Source of the DNA: Cyanobacteriota bacterium
Lineage (GTDB): Bacteria; Cyanobacteriota; Cyanobacteriia; PCC-6307; Cyanobiaceae
Reading direction: 5' to 3'
DNA: 12,742 bases
Assembly: GCA_026389255.1 (NCBI GenBank)
Contig: JAPLIF010000287.1
Location: forward strand, 1-12,742
The notes below the pieces were generated by a model. It made no database searches, had not been told where the DNA came from, and saw only the letters and a list, made by a program, of their open reading frames with translations. A program made the position numbers and the translations under genes. Positions 6,559 through 12,742 of this stretch are shown here, one piece after another. Positions within the stretch are counted from its first letter, which is position 1. Every line of letters starts with the position of its first letter.

Positions 6559-8085
6559 ATGCTGAGTGCCTTGCTGTTGATCCCATTGCTCGGCAGCTTT
6601 CTGCTGCTGCTCTGGCCGGGAAATCCACCCCCAGGACGCATGCGGTCCCTTGCCTTGGCGGTATTGATCGCCCAGCTCGTTTGGAATCTGGTGTTACTGA
6701 GGTCTTTTAACCCCGCCCTACCCGATCTGCAGTTGGTCGAGACCCTGCCCTGGCTGCCCGGGCTCGGTCTTGAGTATCGGCTAGGAATTGATGGGTTATC
6801 CCTGCCGCTGTTGTTAATCAATAGTGCCCTGAGCCTGGTTACCGTTGTTTGCACCCGGGATATCAGTCAGCGGCCCCGGCTTTATTTCGCCCTGCTGTTG
6901 ATCATCAGCGCTGCCGTCAATGGTGCTTTCATGGCAGGGAATCTGCTGTTGTTCGTCCTGTTCTATGAGCTGGAGCTGATTCCCCTTTGGCTGTTGATCT
7001 CCATCTGGGGCGGCGTCGATCGCGCCGCCGCCGCCACCAAGTTTTTGTTGTTCACGGCTGTTTCAGGGATGTTGATCCTGGGGGCCTTTCTGGGTTTGGC
7101 CCTGTTGACGGGGGTGGCTGATTTCAGCATCACACCGATTGATAGTGATCGCCTGGCCATGGGGAGTCAATTGGTCCTGCTTGGTGCCCTCCTGATCGGT
7201 TTTGGCATCAAGATCCCCCTGTTCCCGTTCCATAGCTGGCTGCCGGATGCCCACACCCAGGCCTCCAGTCCGGTTTCGGTGCTTCTGGCCGGGGTGCTGT
7301 TGAAGCTAGGCACCTATGGGTTATTGCGTTTCTGTCTGGGCCTGTTTCCCCAGGCCTGGGCCCTGGTGGCCCCCTGGTTGGCGATCTGGGCCGCGGTTTC
7401 TGTTCTGTATGGCTCCCTGGCGGCCATCGCCCAGCGGGACATGAAACGGATGGTGGCCTACAGCTCGGTGGGGCACATGGGCTACATCCTGCTGGCGGCT
7501 GCCGCCGCCACACCGGTGAGCCTTGCCGGTGCCTTGTTCCAGATGGTGAGCCATGGCTTGATTTCAGCCCTGTTGTTTCTTTTGGTTGGCATCGTCTATC
7601 GCAAGACCGGCACCCGCGATCTGGAGGTGTTGCGGGGATTGCTCAATCCTGAAAGGGGATTGCCCCTCACCGGTAGCTTGATGACCCTTGGGGTCATGGC
7701 CAGTGCCGGCATGCCAGGAATGGCCGGTTTCATCTCCGAATTCCTGGTTTTTCGGGGCAGCATCGAGCGCTTCCCGCTGGCGACGTTGCTGTGCATGGTG
7801 GGTTCCGGTTTGACGGCCGTGTATTTCCTGCTGCTGGTTAACCGGGCCTTCTTCGGACGCTTGGCGATCACGCCCCCCAGCCTGGCTGAGGTCGATGGTC
7901 GCCTGGATATCCGTCTGGCGGCCGTCGCCCCCCGCGAAACGATTCCGGCCCTGGCCCTTGCTTTGGCCGTCGTTGCCCTTGGCTTGCTGCCAGCGGGGTT
8001 GGGCTACCTCAGCGAGAGCACCAGCACCGCCATGGCCCGATTGCCCGATCTGGTGGCCATACTGAATCCCGGAGGAGTGGGCTGA
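6559..8085 (+). CDS. ndhD4: NDH-1 CO2-uptake subunit NdhD4
   Basis: This is the NuoM/NdhD-type proton-translocating membrane subunit of the CO2-uptake NDH-1 complex. The 508 residues show the family signatures: Glu137 in LLFVLFYELELIPLWLLISI, Lys218 in GFGIKIPLFPFHSWLPDAHT, the following SSPVSVLLAGVLLKLGTYG, and KRMVAYSSVGHMGYILL. Hydrophobic helices run throughout. Assignment to the D4 class rests mainly on its place between ndhF4 and chpX. The ATG at 6559 has an AGGAG site. The stop overlaps the chpX start by one base (TGATG), so ndhF4-ndhD4-chpX is a tight operon with matched expression of the three module subunits. Confidence 0.93.
   Translation: MLSALLLIPLLGSFLLLLWPGNPPPGRMRSLALAVLIAQLVWNLVLLRSFNPALPDLQLVETLPWLPGLGLEYRLGIDGLSLPLLLINSALSLVTVVCTRDISQRPRLYFALLLIISAAVNGAFMAGNLLLFVLFYELELIPLWLLISIWGGVDRAAAATKFLLFTAVSGMLILGAFLGLALLTGVADFSITPIDSDRLAMGSQLVLLGALLIGFGIKIPLFPFHSWLPDAHTQASSPVSVLLAGVLLKLGTYGLLRFCLGLFPQAWALVAPWLAIWAAVSVLYGSLAAIAQRDMKRMVAYSSVGHMGYILLAAAAATPVSLAGALFQMVSHGLISALLFLLVGIVYRKTGTRDLEVLRGLLNPERGLPLTGSLMTLGVMASAGMPGMAGFISEFLVFRGSIERFPLATLLCMVGSGLTAVYFLLLVNRAFFGRLAITPPSLAEVDGRLDIRLAAVAPRETIPALALALAVVALGLLPAGLGYLSESTSTAMARLPDLVAILNPGGVG
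8071..8077 (+). promoter_or_regulatory. Ribosome-binding site of chpX
   Basis: GGAGGAG within the end of ndhD4 lies 7 bases before the chpX ATG at 8085. It is a strong site for a start that overlaps the ndhD4 stop. Confidence 0.75.
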
Positions 8086-9233
8086 TGCCAGTCATTTCCG
8101 AGCTGCTGACCCACCGCGGTGGCATGCCCAGTTCCCAGGAGCTGCAGCAGCAGCTATTGACGGGATCAACCCTACTGAGTGAAAGCGAGGAGAATCGCAT
8201 CGAAGTGGTCGATGTTTTACATAGCTACGGAGAAGTGTTAGATGCCTATAGCCGCAATCTGATTTATCAAGCTGAAGCTCAGTTTCTTAATCCATTACCA
8301 ATTTTTCGTTTTTTGGATGGTGATCTAAGTCCAGGCAAGATATGGCGTCATCTTTGCCATGATCGCATCAATTTTGAGTATGCCGAATATTGCATGAAGA
8401 CCATGCTCTGGCATGGAACCGGTGGTCTCGATGCCTATCTCGACAGTGATGGCTTTTTGCAAAATAGTGCCGCCATCATTGCCCGCAAGACCAAGCAGGA
8501 TCCCCTGCTCGCCATCCTCCATCCCCTCTTTCCTAACTTCCTGCTGGAAGCCATACGGGTCGCCGCCACCACCCACGCCCTGGGCCAATTTTGGCGGGTG
8601 ATGAGTGATCTTTTTATCGACTTGGCCCAAGCTGAAGCCCAGGGATCGATCTGCTCGATTCGGGATGTGGTCGATTTCCTGCGTCAGGGCTTGGTGGCCG
8701 CCGCCGCAAATCCGATCACCTACGGGGTGACTGTGGCCGGTGAACGGTTCTGGGTCTTGCCCCCCGAGGCCGGCCTGACCTTCCTGGTTGATGTGGCGGT
8801 GCCCTATGTCGAAGCGGTGTTTCTGCGCGGCACCCCCTTTCTGGGCACGGTGTCTTTCAACGCCCAGGCCCAGCAGATTTCGCCGGATCAGTGGCAATTC
8901 AGCTACGGCGCCCTCTATGCCGATCCCTTGCCCACCATGGGAGCCGGCATCCCCCCGAGCCTGTTGATGCAGGACATGTACCGCCACCTGCCGGAGCGGC
9001 TGCATGCGCTTTACCTCAACCGTACCCGGGGCGAAGGCGATGAGAGGGTCAAAATTGCCATGAGCTTTCAGAAGTCCATGTTCTGTGTGACCAATGCGGC
9101 CATCGAGGGCACCTTCCCCTTCGATCTGGCCAGCGTCGATCCGAGCCAACAGGCCGCCAACTTGGCCCATGCCGCCGCCTGGGCCAACCGATTAGCGACC
9201 GCCCGTACGGATTGCCTTGCCGTGGTGGCCTAA
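8085..9233 (+). CDS. chpX: CO2 hydration protein ChpX (CupB)
   Basis: This soluble subunit docks on NdhF4/NdhD4 and carries out vectorial hydration of CO2 to bicarbonate. It is 382 residues, the size of the CupA/CupB family. The conserved core is visible at 87-115: WRHLCHDRINFEYAEYCM followed by KTMLWHGTGGLD. His89 and Arg94 have the five-residue spacing of the His/Arg pair proposed as zinc site in CupA. That match is from memory of the published structure and was not aligned. Other family parts are KQDPLLAILHPLFPNFLLE and ITYGVTVAGERFWVLPPEAG. Only one such gene is present and it follows ndhD4, so it is the B (constitutive) type. Around 8200-8350 the gene is visibly richer in A/T than ndhD4 (8221-8280 has 26 G/C of 60). 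No terminator is evident after 9233. Confidence 0.93.
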   Translation: MPVISELLTHRGGMPSSQELQQQLLTGSTLLSESEENRIEVVDVLHSYGEVLDAYSRNLIYQAEAQFLNPLPIFRFLDGDLSPGKIWRHLCHDRINFEYAEYCMKTMLWHGTGGLDAYLDSDGFLQNSAAIIARKTKQDPLLAILHPLFPNFLLEAIRVAATTHALGQFWRVMSDLFIDLAQAEAQGSICSIRDVVDFLRQGLVAAAANPITYGVTVAGERFWVLPPEAGLTFLVDVAVPYVEAVFLRGTPFLGTVSFNAQAQQISPDQWQFSYGALYADPLPTMGAGIPPSLLMQDMYRHLPERLHALYLNRTRGEGDERVKIAMSFQKSMFCVTNAAIEGTFPFDLASVDPSQQAANLAHAAAWANRLATARTDCLAVVA

Positions 9234-9266
9234 GGTCATTCCACAAAGCACCTAGAACTGTCTGCA

Positions 9267-9509
9267 ATGGATCAGCCTTGGAGGCAACGCACTCGACCGG
9301 AACGTTGCGAGCGTCGTGTTGAATTTGGTGACTATGAGGCCACCCGGGTGTTTCTGGAGAGACTCAACCAGCTCTCAGAACGTTTAGATAAATTCCCCGA
9401 TATCAGTTTTGGTCGTACCTACGTCAATTTAACGGTGCGGCCTGAGGAGGGTCAGGCCTTCGGCGAAGCCGAACAAAGCTTTATTGCGGCGATTGATGAA
9501 CTCCTCTGA
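9267..9509 (+). CDS. Pterin-dehydratase-like alpha-carboxysome Rubisco assembly factor (acRAF type)
   Basis: This 80-residue protein resembles pterin-4a-carbinolamine dehydratase. It has [20 protein letters not shown] (helix), TYVNLTVRP (strand) and a final helix ending [13 protein letters not shown]. The dehydratase active site, His-His-Pro in the middle and Thr-His near the third strand, is absent: the corresponding bases encode Lys-Phe-Pro and Val-Arg-Pro. Loss of these residues and linkage to carboxysome and cbbX genes is what is known for acRAF, a chaperone-like factor that helps form IA Rubisco assemble in the cytosol. The start at ATG 9267 is 33 bases after chpX and has no strong Shine-Dalgarno. 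The 3' end overlaps the next gene by 14 bases. Function is inferred from family and context. Confidence 0.82.
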   Translation: MDQPWRQRTRPERCERRVEFGDYEATRVFLERLNQLSERLDKFPDISFGRTYVNLTVRPEEGQAFGEAEQSFIAAIDELL

Positions 9510-10332
9510 CGGAACGGATCCTGCACCAAGCCTGAACCAGGATGAAACCAGCGTCGATTTACGCGGATCCTACGAGGCTTCTGGGATTCAGCAGGTTCTT
9601 GATCAACTGGATCATGAACTTGTGGGCCTAAAACCTGTCAAGGCACGAATACGAGAGATAGCCGCCCTACTCGGTGTTAACAAAGCCCATCTGCGCAAGG
9701 GTCATGTGGTGACGGCGACCCGCGATGATTTGGTCGGTCAATACATCGGCCACACCGCACCCAAGACCCGTGAAATGCTTAAAAAGGCCATGGGTGGCGT
9801 TTTGTTTATTGATGAAGCTTATTATCTTTATCGCCCGGAGAATGAACGTGATTACGGCGCTGAAGCCATCGAGATATTGTTGCAGGTGATGGAGGCCAAT
9901 CGAGATGATCTTGTTGTTATCTTTGCTGGCTACAAAGAGCGCATGGATATTTTTTACCAATCAAACCCCGGTCTTTCGTCAAGGGTAGCTAATCATATCG
10001 ATTTCCCCGATTATAGCTGTGATGAACTTTTTGCCATTGCCCAGCTGATTCTTGCTGCCGAAAATTATCGTTTTAGTGATGAGGCAAGGGTGGCTTTTGT
10101 TGATTATATAAGCCTCCGCAGGAAGTTACCGTTCTTTGCCAATGCTCGCTCCATCCGCAATGCGATCGACCGGGCTCGCATGCGCCAGGCCAATCGCTTG
10201 TTTAATGGTATGGGGTCCAGGCTCAATAAACAGGATCTGATGACGATTGAGGCGCAGGATATCACGGCAAGTCGGGTATTCAGCGGCGAGGTTGAGGGAA
10301 AAGACCGTAGCGAACCCATTATTAATTTGTAG
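9496..10332 (+). CDS. cbbX: CbbX-type Rubisco activase relative lacking the Walker A segment
   Basis: CbbX is a hexameric AAA+ ATPase that strips inhibitory sugar phosphates from red-type Rubisco. From ATG 9496 the 278 residues follow CbbX closely: [45 protein letters not shown] then [16 protein letters not shown] (pore loop Tyr83-Ile84-Gly85), Walker B VLFIDEA at 102-108, [27 protein letters not shown] with the Arg-finger region near 163, and sensor-2 [20 protein letters not shown]. Between AALL and RKGHVV only seven residues (GVNKAHL) remain where proteobacterial CbbX, recalled from memory, has about 47, including GNPGTGKTT. No GxxGKT occurs anywhere in the protein. The frame is otherwise unbroken. 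Base composition is lower in G/C than upstream genes. A TTG at 9484 would add four residues; ATG overlapping acRAF is preferred. ATP binding in the usual way should be impossible. Confidence 0.88.
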   Translation: MNSSDGTDPAPSLNQDETSVDLRGSYEASGIQQVLDQLDHELVGLKPVKARIREIAALLGVNKAHLRKGHVVTATRDDLVGQYIGHTAPKTREMLKKAMGGVLFIDEAYYLYRPENERDYGAEAIEILLQVMEANRDDLVVIFAGYKERMDIFYQSNPGLSSRVANHIDFPDYSCDELFAIAQLILAAENYRFSDEARVAFVDYISLRRKLPFFANARSIRNAIDRARMRQANRLFNGMGSRLNKQDLMTIEAQDITASRVFSGEVEGKDRSEPIINL

Positions 10333-10557
10333 TTTTTTAATTTAGGTTGAAATAATCTTGGTTTATTAAATTATAAGCCAAATCTAGGATTACAGTCAAA
10401 TTGTCGTCAATATTTTTGGCGTAGCCCGTTTCAGCTCTGGTTAGGATTTGCGATTTATTTAGCTTTTTGAGAGTTGACTTTAGCATGTTAAATTTAGTCT
10501 ATTTTTAAGTAACAGGATTAGGCAGCCATTCTCGATCTGACATGGAAGTTGATGGGA
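10333..10557 (+). other. AT-rich gene-free stretch between convergent cbbX and dnaA
   Basis: These 225 bases lie between the 3' ends of cbbX and dnaA. They are strikingly A/T-rich against a GC-rich background and contain several T-runs, for example right after the cbbX stop. I found no open frame worth calling, no tRNA and no DnaA box (TTATCCACA or a close variant). There is no convincing GC-stem terminator for either gene. The only inverted repeat noticed is a weak A/T pair, AATTTA and TAAATT, near 10340-10375. A weak promoter-like pair is listed separately. Confidence 0.6.
10474..10503 (+). promoter_or_regulatory. Weak candidate sigma-70-type promoter in the cbbX-dnaA gap
   Basis: TTGACT at 10474-10479 matches five of six bases of a -35 box, and TCTATT at 10498-10503 matches four of six of a -10 box, with an 18-base spacer. 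It would fire rightward into the 3' end of dnaA on the antisense strand. In A/T-rich DNA such pairs arise by chance, so this is only a candidate. Confidence 0.15.
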
Positions 10558-11958
10558 TTACTTGCGCTTGCGAGAATCAATTTGCAGCAGATCCCGCACC
10601 TGTTGCACTTGACGGGCCAAGCCGGGATCACTGTTGAGCTTGCGTTCCACCTGTTCGACCGCATACATCACCGTGGAATGATCCTTGCCACCAAAAGCGC
10701 CACCAATGCGGGGCAGGGAGAGATTGGTCGTCTGCCGCATCAGGAACATCCCCACCTGGCGCGCCTGGCTGACGGCTCTTTTGCGGCTCGGGCTCAGCAT
10801 CTCCTCAATGCCGACGCCAAAGACTTCTGAAACCTTGTCGAGAACCTGCTGGGGTGTGACTTCGACGTCATTGCCCACCGGGTCCAGCATGGGGGCTACC
10901 GACTCCACCGTCATCGGTAGTCCCGTGATCGAGGCGAAGGCCACCGCCCGGGTGAGGGCTCCCTCCAACTCGCGGATGTTGGAGGTGAAGCGGCCGGCGA
11001 TGTATTGAATGAGATCCCGCGGCAGGGCCATCTGCTCCACTTCGGCTTTCTTGTGCAGAATCGCCATACGGGTTTCTAGATCGGGAGCCTGGATATCGGC
11101 AATAAGTCCCATCGAAAAACGGGAAATCAGGCGTTCCTGCAGGCGGGGAATTTGGCTGGGGGGACGGTCACTGGCGATGACCAGTTGGCGCCCCGCTTCA
11201 TGCAGGGCATTAAAGGTATGGAAGAATTCTTCCTGGGTATATTCTTTACCCTCAATAAATTGGATGTCATCGACAAGAATCAGGTCGGCGGCGCGATAGC
11301 GGTCTCGAAAAGCCTGCATCCCATCTTTGCGAATTGCCTGAATCAGGTCATTGGTAAAGGTTTCTGTTGAGACATAAAACACCCTGGCTAAAGGGTCAAT
11401 CTCGTGGCGGTAGTGGCCAATCGCTTGCATCAGGTGGGTTTTGCCCAGACCGACGCCGCCGCAGAGGAACAACGGATTGAATTCCCGCCCCGGCGACTCC
11501 GCCACCGCCAAGGCCGCAGCGTGGGCCATGCGGCTGTTGGGTCCGACCACAAAACGGCTGAAGCGGTAGCGGGGATTGAGGCCCGCTGGGGGGCGTTCCT
11601 TGGACGGGGGACCCTTTGGGGTTCGGCTGTCATCCCGGGCTGGGGTGCGGCTCTCCCCCTCGCTGACGATCATCACTTCGCCCTGGGCTCCAGGATTGGC
11701 CTGGGGTTGCTCCGGGGCGCTCACCACCTCGATGGCCACCGGATGACCGCTCAGTTCGGTGCCGAGGGCCTGGATCTGGGTGAGGTAGTGCTTGCGCAGC
11801 CAGCCGCTGGCGAAGGCGGTGGGGGCTTCCAACCTGAGGGTGCCCCCACTGAAGGTGAGGGCCCGAGCAGGTCGGATCCAGGTCTCGAAGGTGGGCTTGC
11901 TGAGGTTGGCCTGCAGGGCCTGCTGAATTTGGTGCCACAGTTCGTCCGCCTGCTGCAC
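10558..11958 (-). CDS. dnaA: Chromosomal replication initiator protein DnaA
   Basis: DnaA binds DnaA boxes at the origin and opens the duplex. The 466 residues give the full domain order. Domain I is about 1-85 ([20 protein letters not shown]), followed by a variable Pro/Ser/Arg-rich linker to about 128. The AAA+ domain has Walker A GGVGLGKT at 167-174, Walker [10 protein letters not shown] ending near 234, and the arginine region LQERLISRF at 274-281. The DNA-binding domain IV has [19 protein letters not shown]. Start is GTG at 11958: an in-frame stop (complement of 11974-11976) leaves only five codons upstream and no ATG. The gene faces the cbbX end and has no evident link to the CO2 genes. 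No dnaN or clustered DnaA boxes are visible nearby, so the window gives no sign of the origin. Confidence 0.97.
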   Translation of the reverse strand: MQQADELWHQIQQALQANLSKPTFETWIRPARALTFSGGTLRLEAPTAFASGWLRKHYLTQIQALGTELSGHPVAIEVVSAPEQPQANPGAQGEVMIVSEGESRTPARDDSRTPKGPPSKERPPAGLNPRYRFSRFVVGPNSRMAHAAALAVAESPGREFNPLFLCGGVGLGKTHLMQAIGHYRHEIDPLARVFYVSTETFTNDLIQAIRKDGMQAFRDRYRAADLILVDDIQFIEGKEYTQEEFFHTFNALHEAGRQLVIASDRPPSQIPRLQERLISRFSMGLIADIQAPDLETRMAILHKKAEVEQMALPRDLIQYIAGRFTSNIRELEGALTRAVAFASITGLPMTVESVAPMLDPVGNDVEVTPQQVLDKVSEVFGVGIEEMLSPSRKRAVSQARQVGMFLMRQTTNLSLPRIGGAFGGKDHSTVMYAVEQVERKLNSDPGLARQVQQVRDLLQIDSRKRK

Positions 11959-12044
11959 CGCCTGCTCACCGCACTAGGGAGTGAATATACGCAGGTCTCG
12001 AGGGAGGCTTGGTCTTAAATGGACAGACCCTTACCTCTCTTCGG
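11959..12044. promoter_or_regulatory. Divergent intergenic region between dnaA and the HtrA-type gene
   Basis: Both genes start away from this short gap, so their promoters should lie here or slightly inside the genes. On the minus strand TATATT (complement of 11984-11989) resembles a -10 box for dnaA, five of six, but no good -35 stands before it. On the plus strand I see no convincing pair. No DnaA box is visible for autoregulation. Confidence 0.3.
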
Positions 12045-12742
12045 TTGTCCCTAGCTGGCCCCCGTTCCCTAGCGAGCCTGGCCTCGATGCTGACCATGGC
12101 GGTGGCTCTGGCAGCCTGTTCCAACGGCATGCCCCTGCCGGGCAGTGCCCCGAAGCGGGAGCTGGTTCGCCTCAGCGACGCCCCCTCCCGGCCGCCGCTC
12201 CAGCCCACCGGCAACCCGATTGTGGCGGCCGTTGAAAAGGCCGGCCCCGCCGTTGTCCGGATTGACACGGTCAAGCGCACCGTCAGTCCCGTGGGCGGTC
12301 CCTTCGGCCAGGGACCGGCGATTCAGCAGCAACAGGGCCAGGGCTCGGGTTTCATCACCCGCTCCGATGGGGTGCTGTTGACCAATGCCCACGTGGTCGA
12401 CGGCGCCAACGAGGTCACCGTGACCCTCACCGATGGACGCAGTTTTACCGGCAAAGTGATCGGGGCCGATCCCCTCACCGATGTGGCGGTCGTCAAGGTG
12501 GTAGCTACCCGGCTGCCCGTGGCCCCGCTGGGGGATTCCGACAAGGTGCGGCCCGGCGAAACGGCCATCGCCATTGGCAATCCCCTCGGCCTGGATCACA
12601 CCGTCACCGCCGGCATCATCAGCGCCATCCAACGCACCAATGCCGTCGGCGAAGGCCAGCGGGTGCCCTACCTGCAAACCGATGCGGCGGTGAATCCCGG
12701 CAACAGCGGCGGTCCCCTCATCAATGATCGGGGCCAGGTGAT
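12045..12742 (+). CDS. HtrA/Deg-type serine protease, probable lipoprotein (3' end outside window)
   Basis: This is a trypsin-like periplasmic or membrane-attached protease that degrades misfolded proteins. All three catalytic residues are visible: His at 12390-12392 (LLTNAHVV), Asp at 12480-12482 (LTDVAVVKV) and Ser at 12705-12707 ([10 protein letters not shown]). The frame is open at the right edge, so the PDZ domain is not seen. The start is uncertain. TTG 12045 gives a signal of about 24 residues with an Arg and a hydrophobic stretch ending in the lipobox LAAC, whereas ATG 12087 leaves only ten residues before that Cys. I prefer TTG 12045 for this reason, though neither has a good ribosome-binding site. 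A Pro-rich linker and a Gln-rich loop ([12 protein letters not shown]) precede the catalytic part. Which Deg paralogue (HtrA, HhoA or HhoB) cannot be decided from this fragment. Confidence 0.9.
   Translation, partial: MSLAGPRSLASLASMLTMAVALAACSNGMPLPGSAPKRELVRLSDAPSRPPLQPTGNPIVAAVEKAGPAVVRIDTVKRTVSPVGGPFGQGPAIQQQQGQGSGFITRSDGVLLTNAHVVDGANEVTVTLTDGRSFTGKVIGADPLTDVAVVKVVATRLPVAPLGDSDKVRPGETAIAIGNPLGLDHTVTAGIISAIQRTNAVGEGQRVPYLQTDAAVNPGNSGGPLINDRGQV

Noticed and set aside
8325..9170. 281-residue minus-strand open frame opposite chpX
   Set aside because: It is long, but its His/Gly/Gln-rich sequence matches no family I know and it lies fully within the clear ChpX gene.
9484..9495. TTG at 9484 as the cbbX start
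   Set aside because: It adds only four residues (MRRL). ATG at 9496 is a standard start in the same frame and already overlaps the acRAF gene.
11404..12018. 204-residue plus-strand frame opposite the dnaA 5' part
   Set aside because: The minus strand holds a complete DnaA domain order; the plus frame is compositional shadow.
11959..12086. Replication origin next to dnaA
   Set aside because: No cluster of DnaA boxes or A/T-rich unwinding element was seen here, and dnaN is not adjacent.
12069..12677. 202-residue minus-strand frame opposite the HtrA-type gene
   Set aside because: The plus strand carries all three protease catalytic motifs in one frame, so the antisense frame is a shadow.

Overview
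This window is the downstream part of an alpha-carboxysome / CO2-concentrating locus from an alpha-cyanobacterium. The likely source is a GC-rich picocyanobacterium of the Cyanobium / freshwater-brackish Synechococcus type. The reasons are a csoS2-csoSCA-csoS4A-csoS4B shell operon joined to cyanobacterial NDH-1 CO2-uptake genes (ndhF4, ndhD4, chpX/cupB), mostly high GC, and a csoS1E-like gene. The genus is inferred from memory of family organisation and was not searched.

Layout. 1-996 is the C-terminal third or so of CsoS2, the Rubisco-shell scaffold, open at the left edge. 1002-2575 is CsoSCA, the carboxysomal carbonic anhydrase, but its N-terminal coding (from ATG 1002) and its main body (open from 1082, first usable start GTG 1250) lie in different frames. 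2577-3181 holds the two pentameric vertex proteins CsoS4A and CsoS4B. 3252-4124 is a BMC-H shell protein with a very long disordered N-terminus (CsoS1E type). 4130-4600 is a bacterioferritin-like diiron protein. 4681-9233 is ndhF4-ndhD4-chpX, the specialised module of the NDH-1 complex that hydrates CO2 to bicarbonate. 9267-9509 is a pterin-dehydratase-like Rubisco assembly factor (acRAF type). 9496-10332 is a CbbX-type AAA+ protein that lacks the Walker A segment. All of these lie on the plus strand with small gaps or overlaps. An AT-rich gene-free stretch (10333-10557) separates them from the convergent minus-strand dnaA (10558-11958). Divergent from dnaA is an HtrA/Deg-type serine protease that runs off the right edge.

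How it works together. NDH-1 with NdhD4/NdhF4/ChpX converts CO2 to cytosolic bicarbonate. Bicarbonate enters the carboxysome, whose shell includes CsoS4A/B vertices and BMC-H facets. CsoSCA dehydrates it back to CO2 next to Rubisco, which CsoS2 holds to the shell. acRAF and the CbbX relative would serve Rubisco folding and reactivation. dnaA and htrA are unrelated housekeeping genes.

The two observations most worth following up are the Walker-A-less but otherwise well-kept CbbX, and the apparent frameshift at a GC-rich hairpin in csoSCA.
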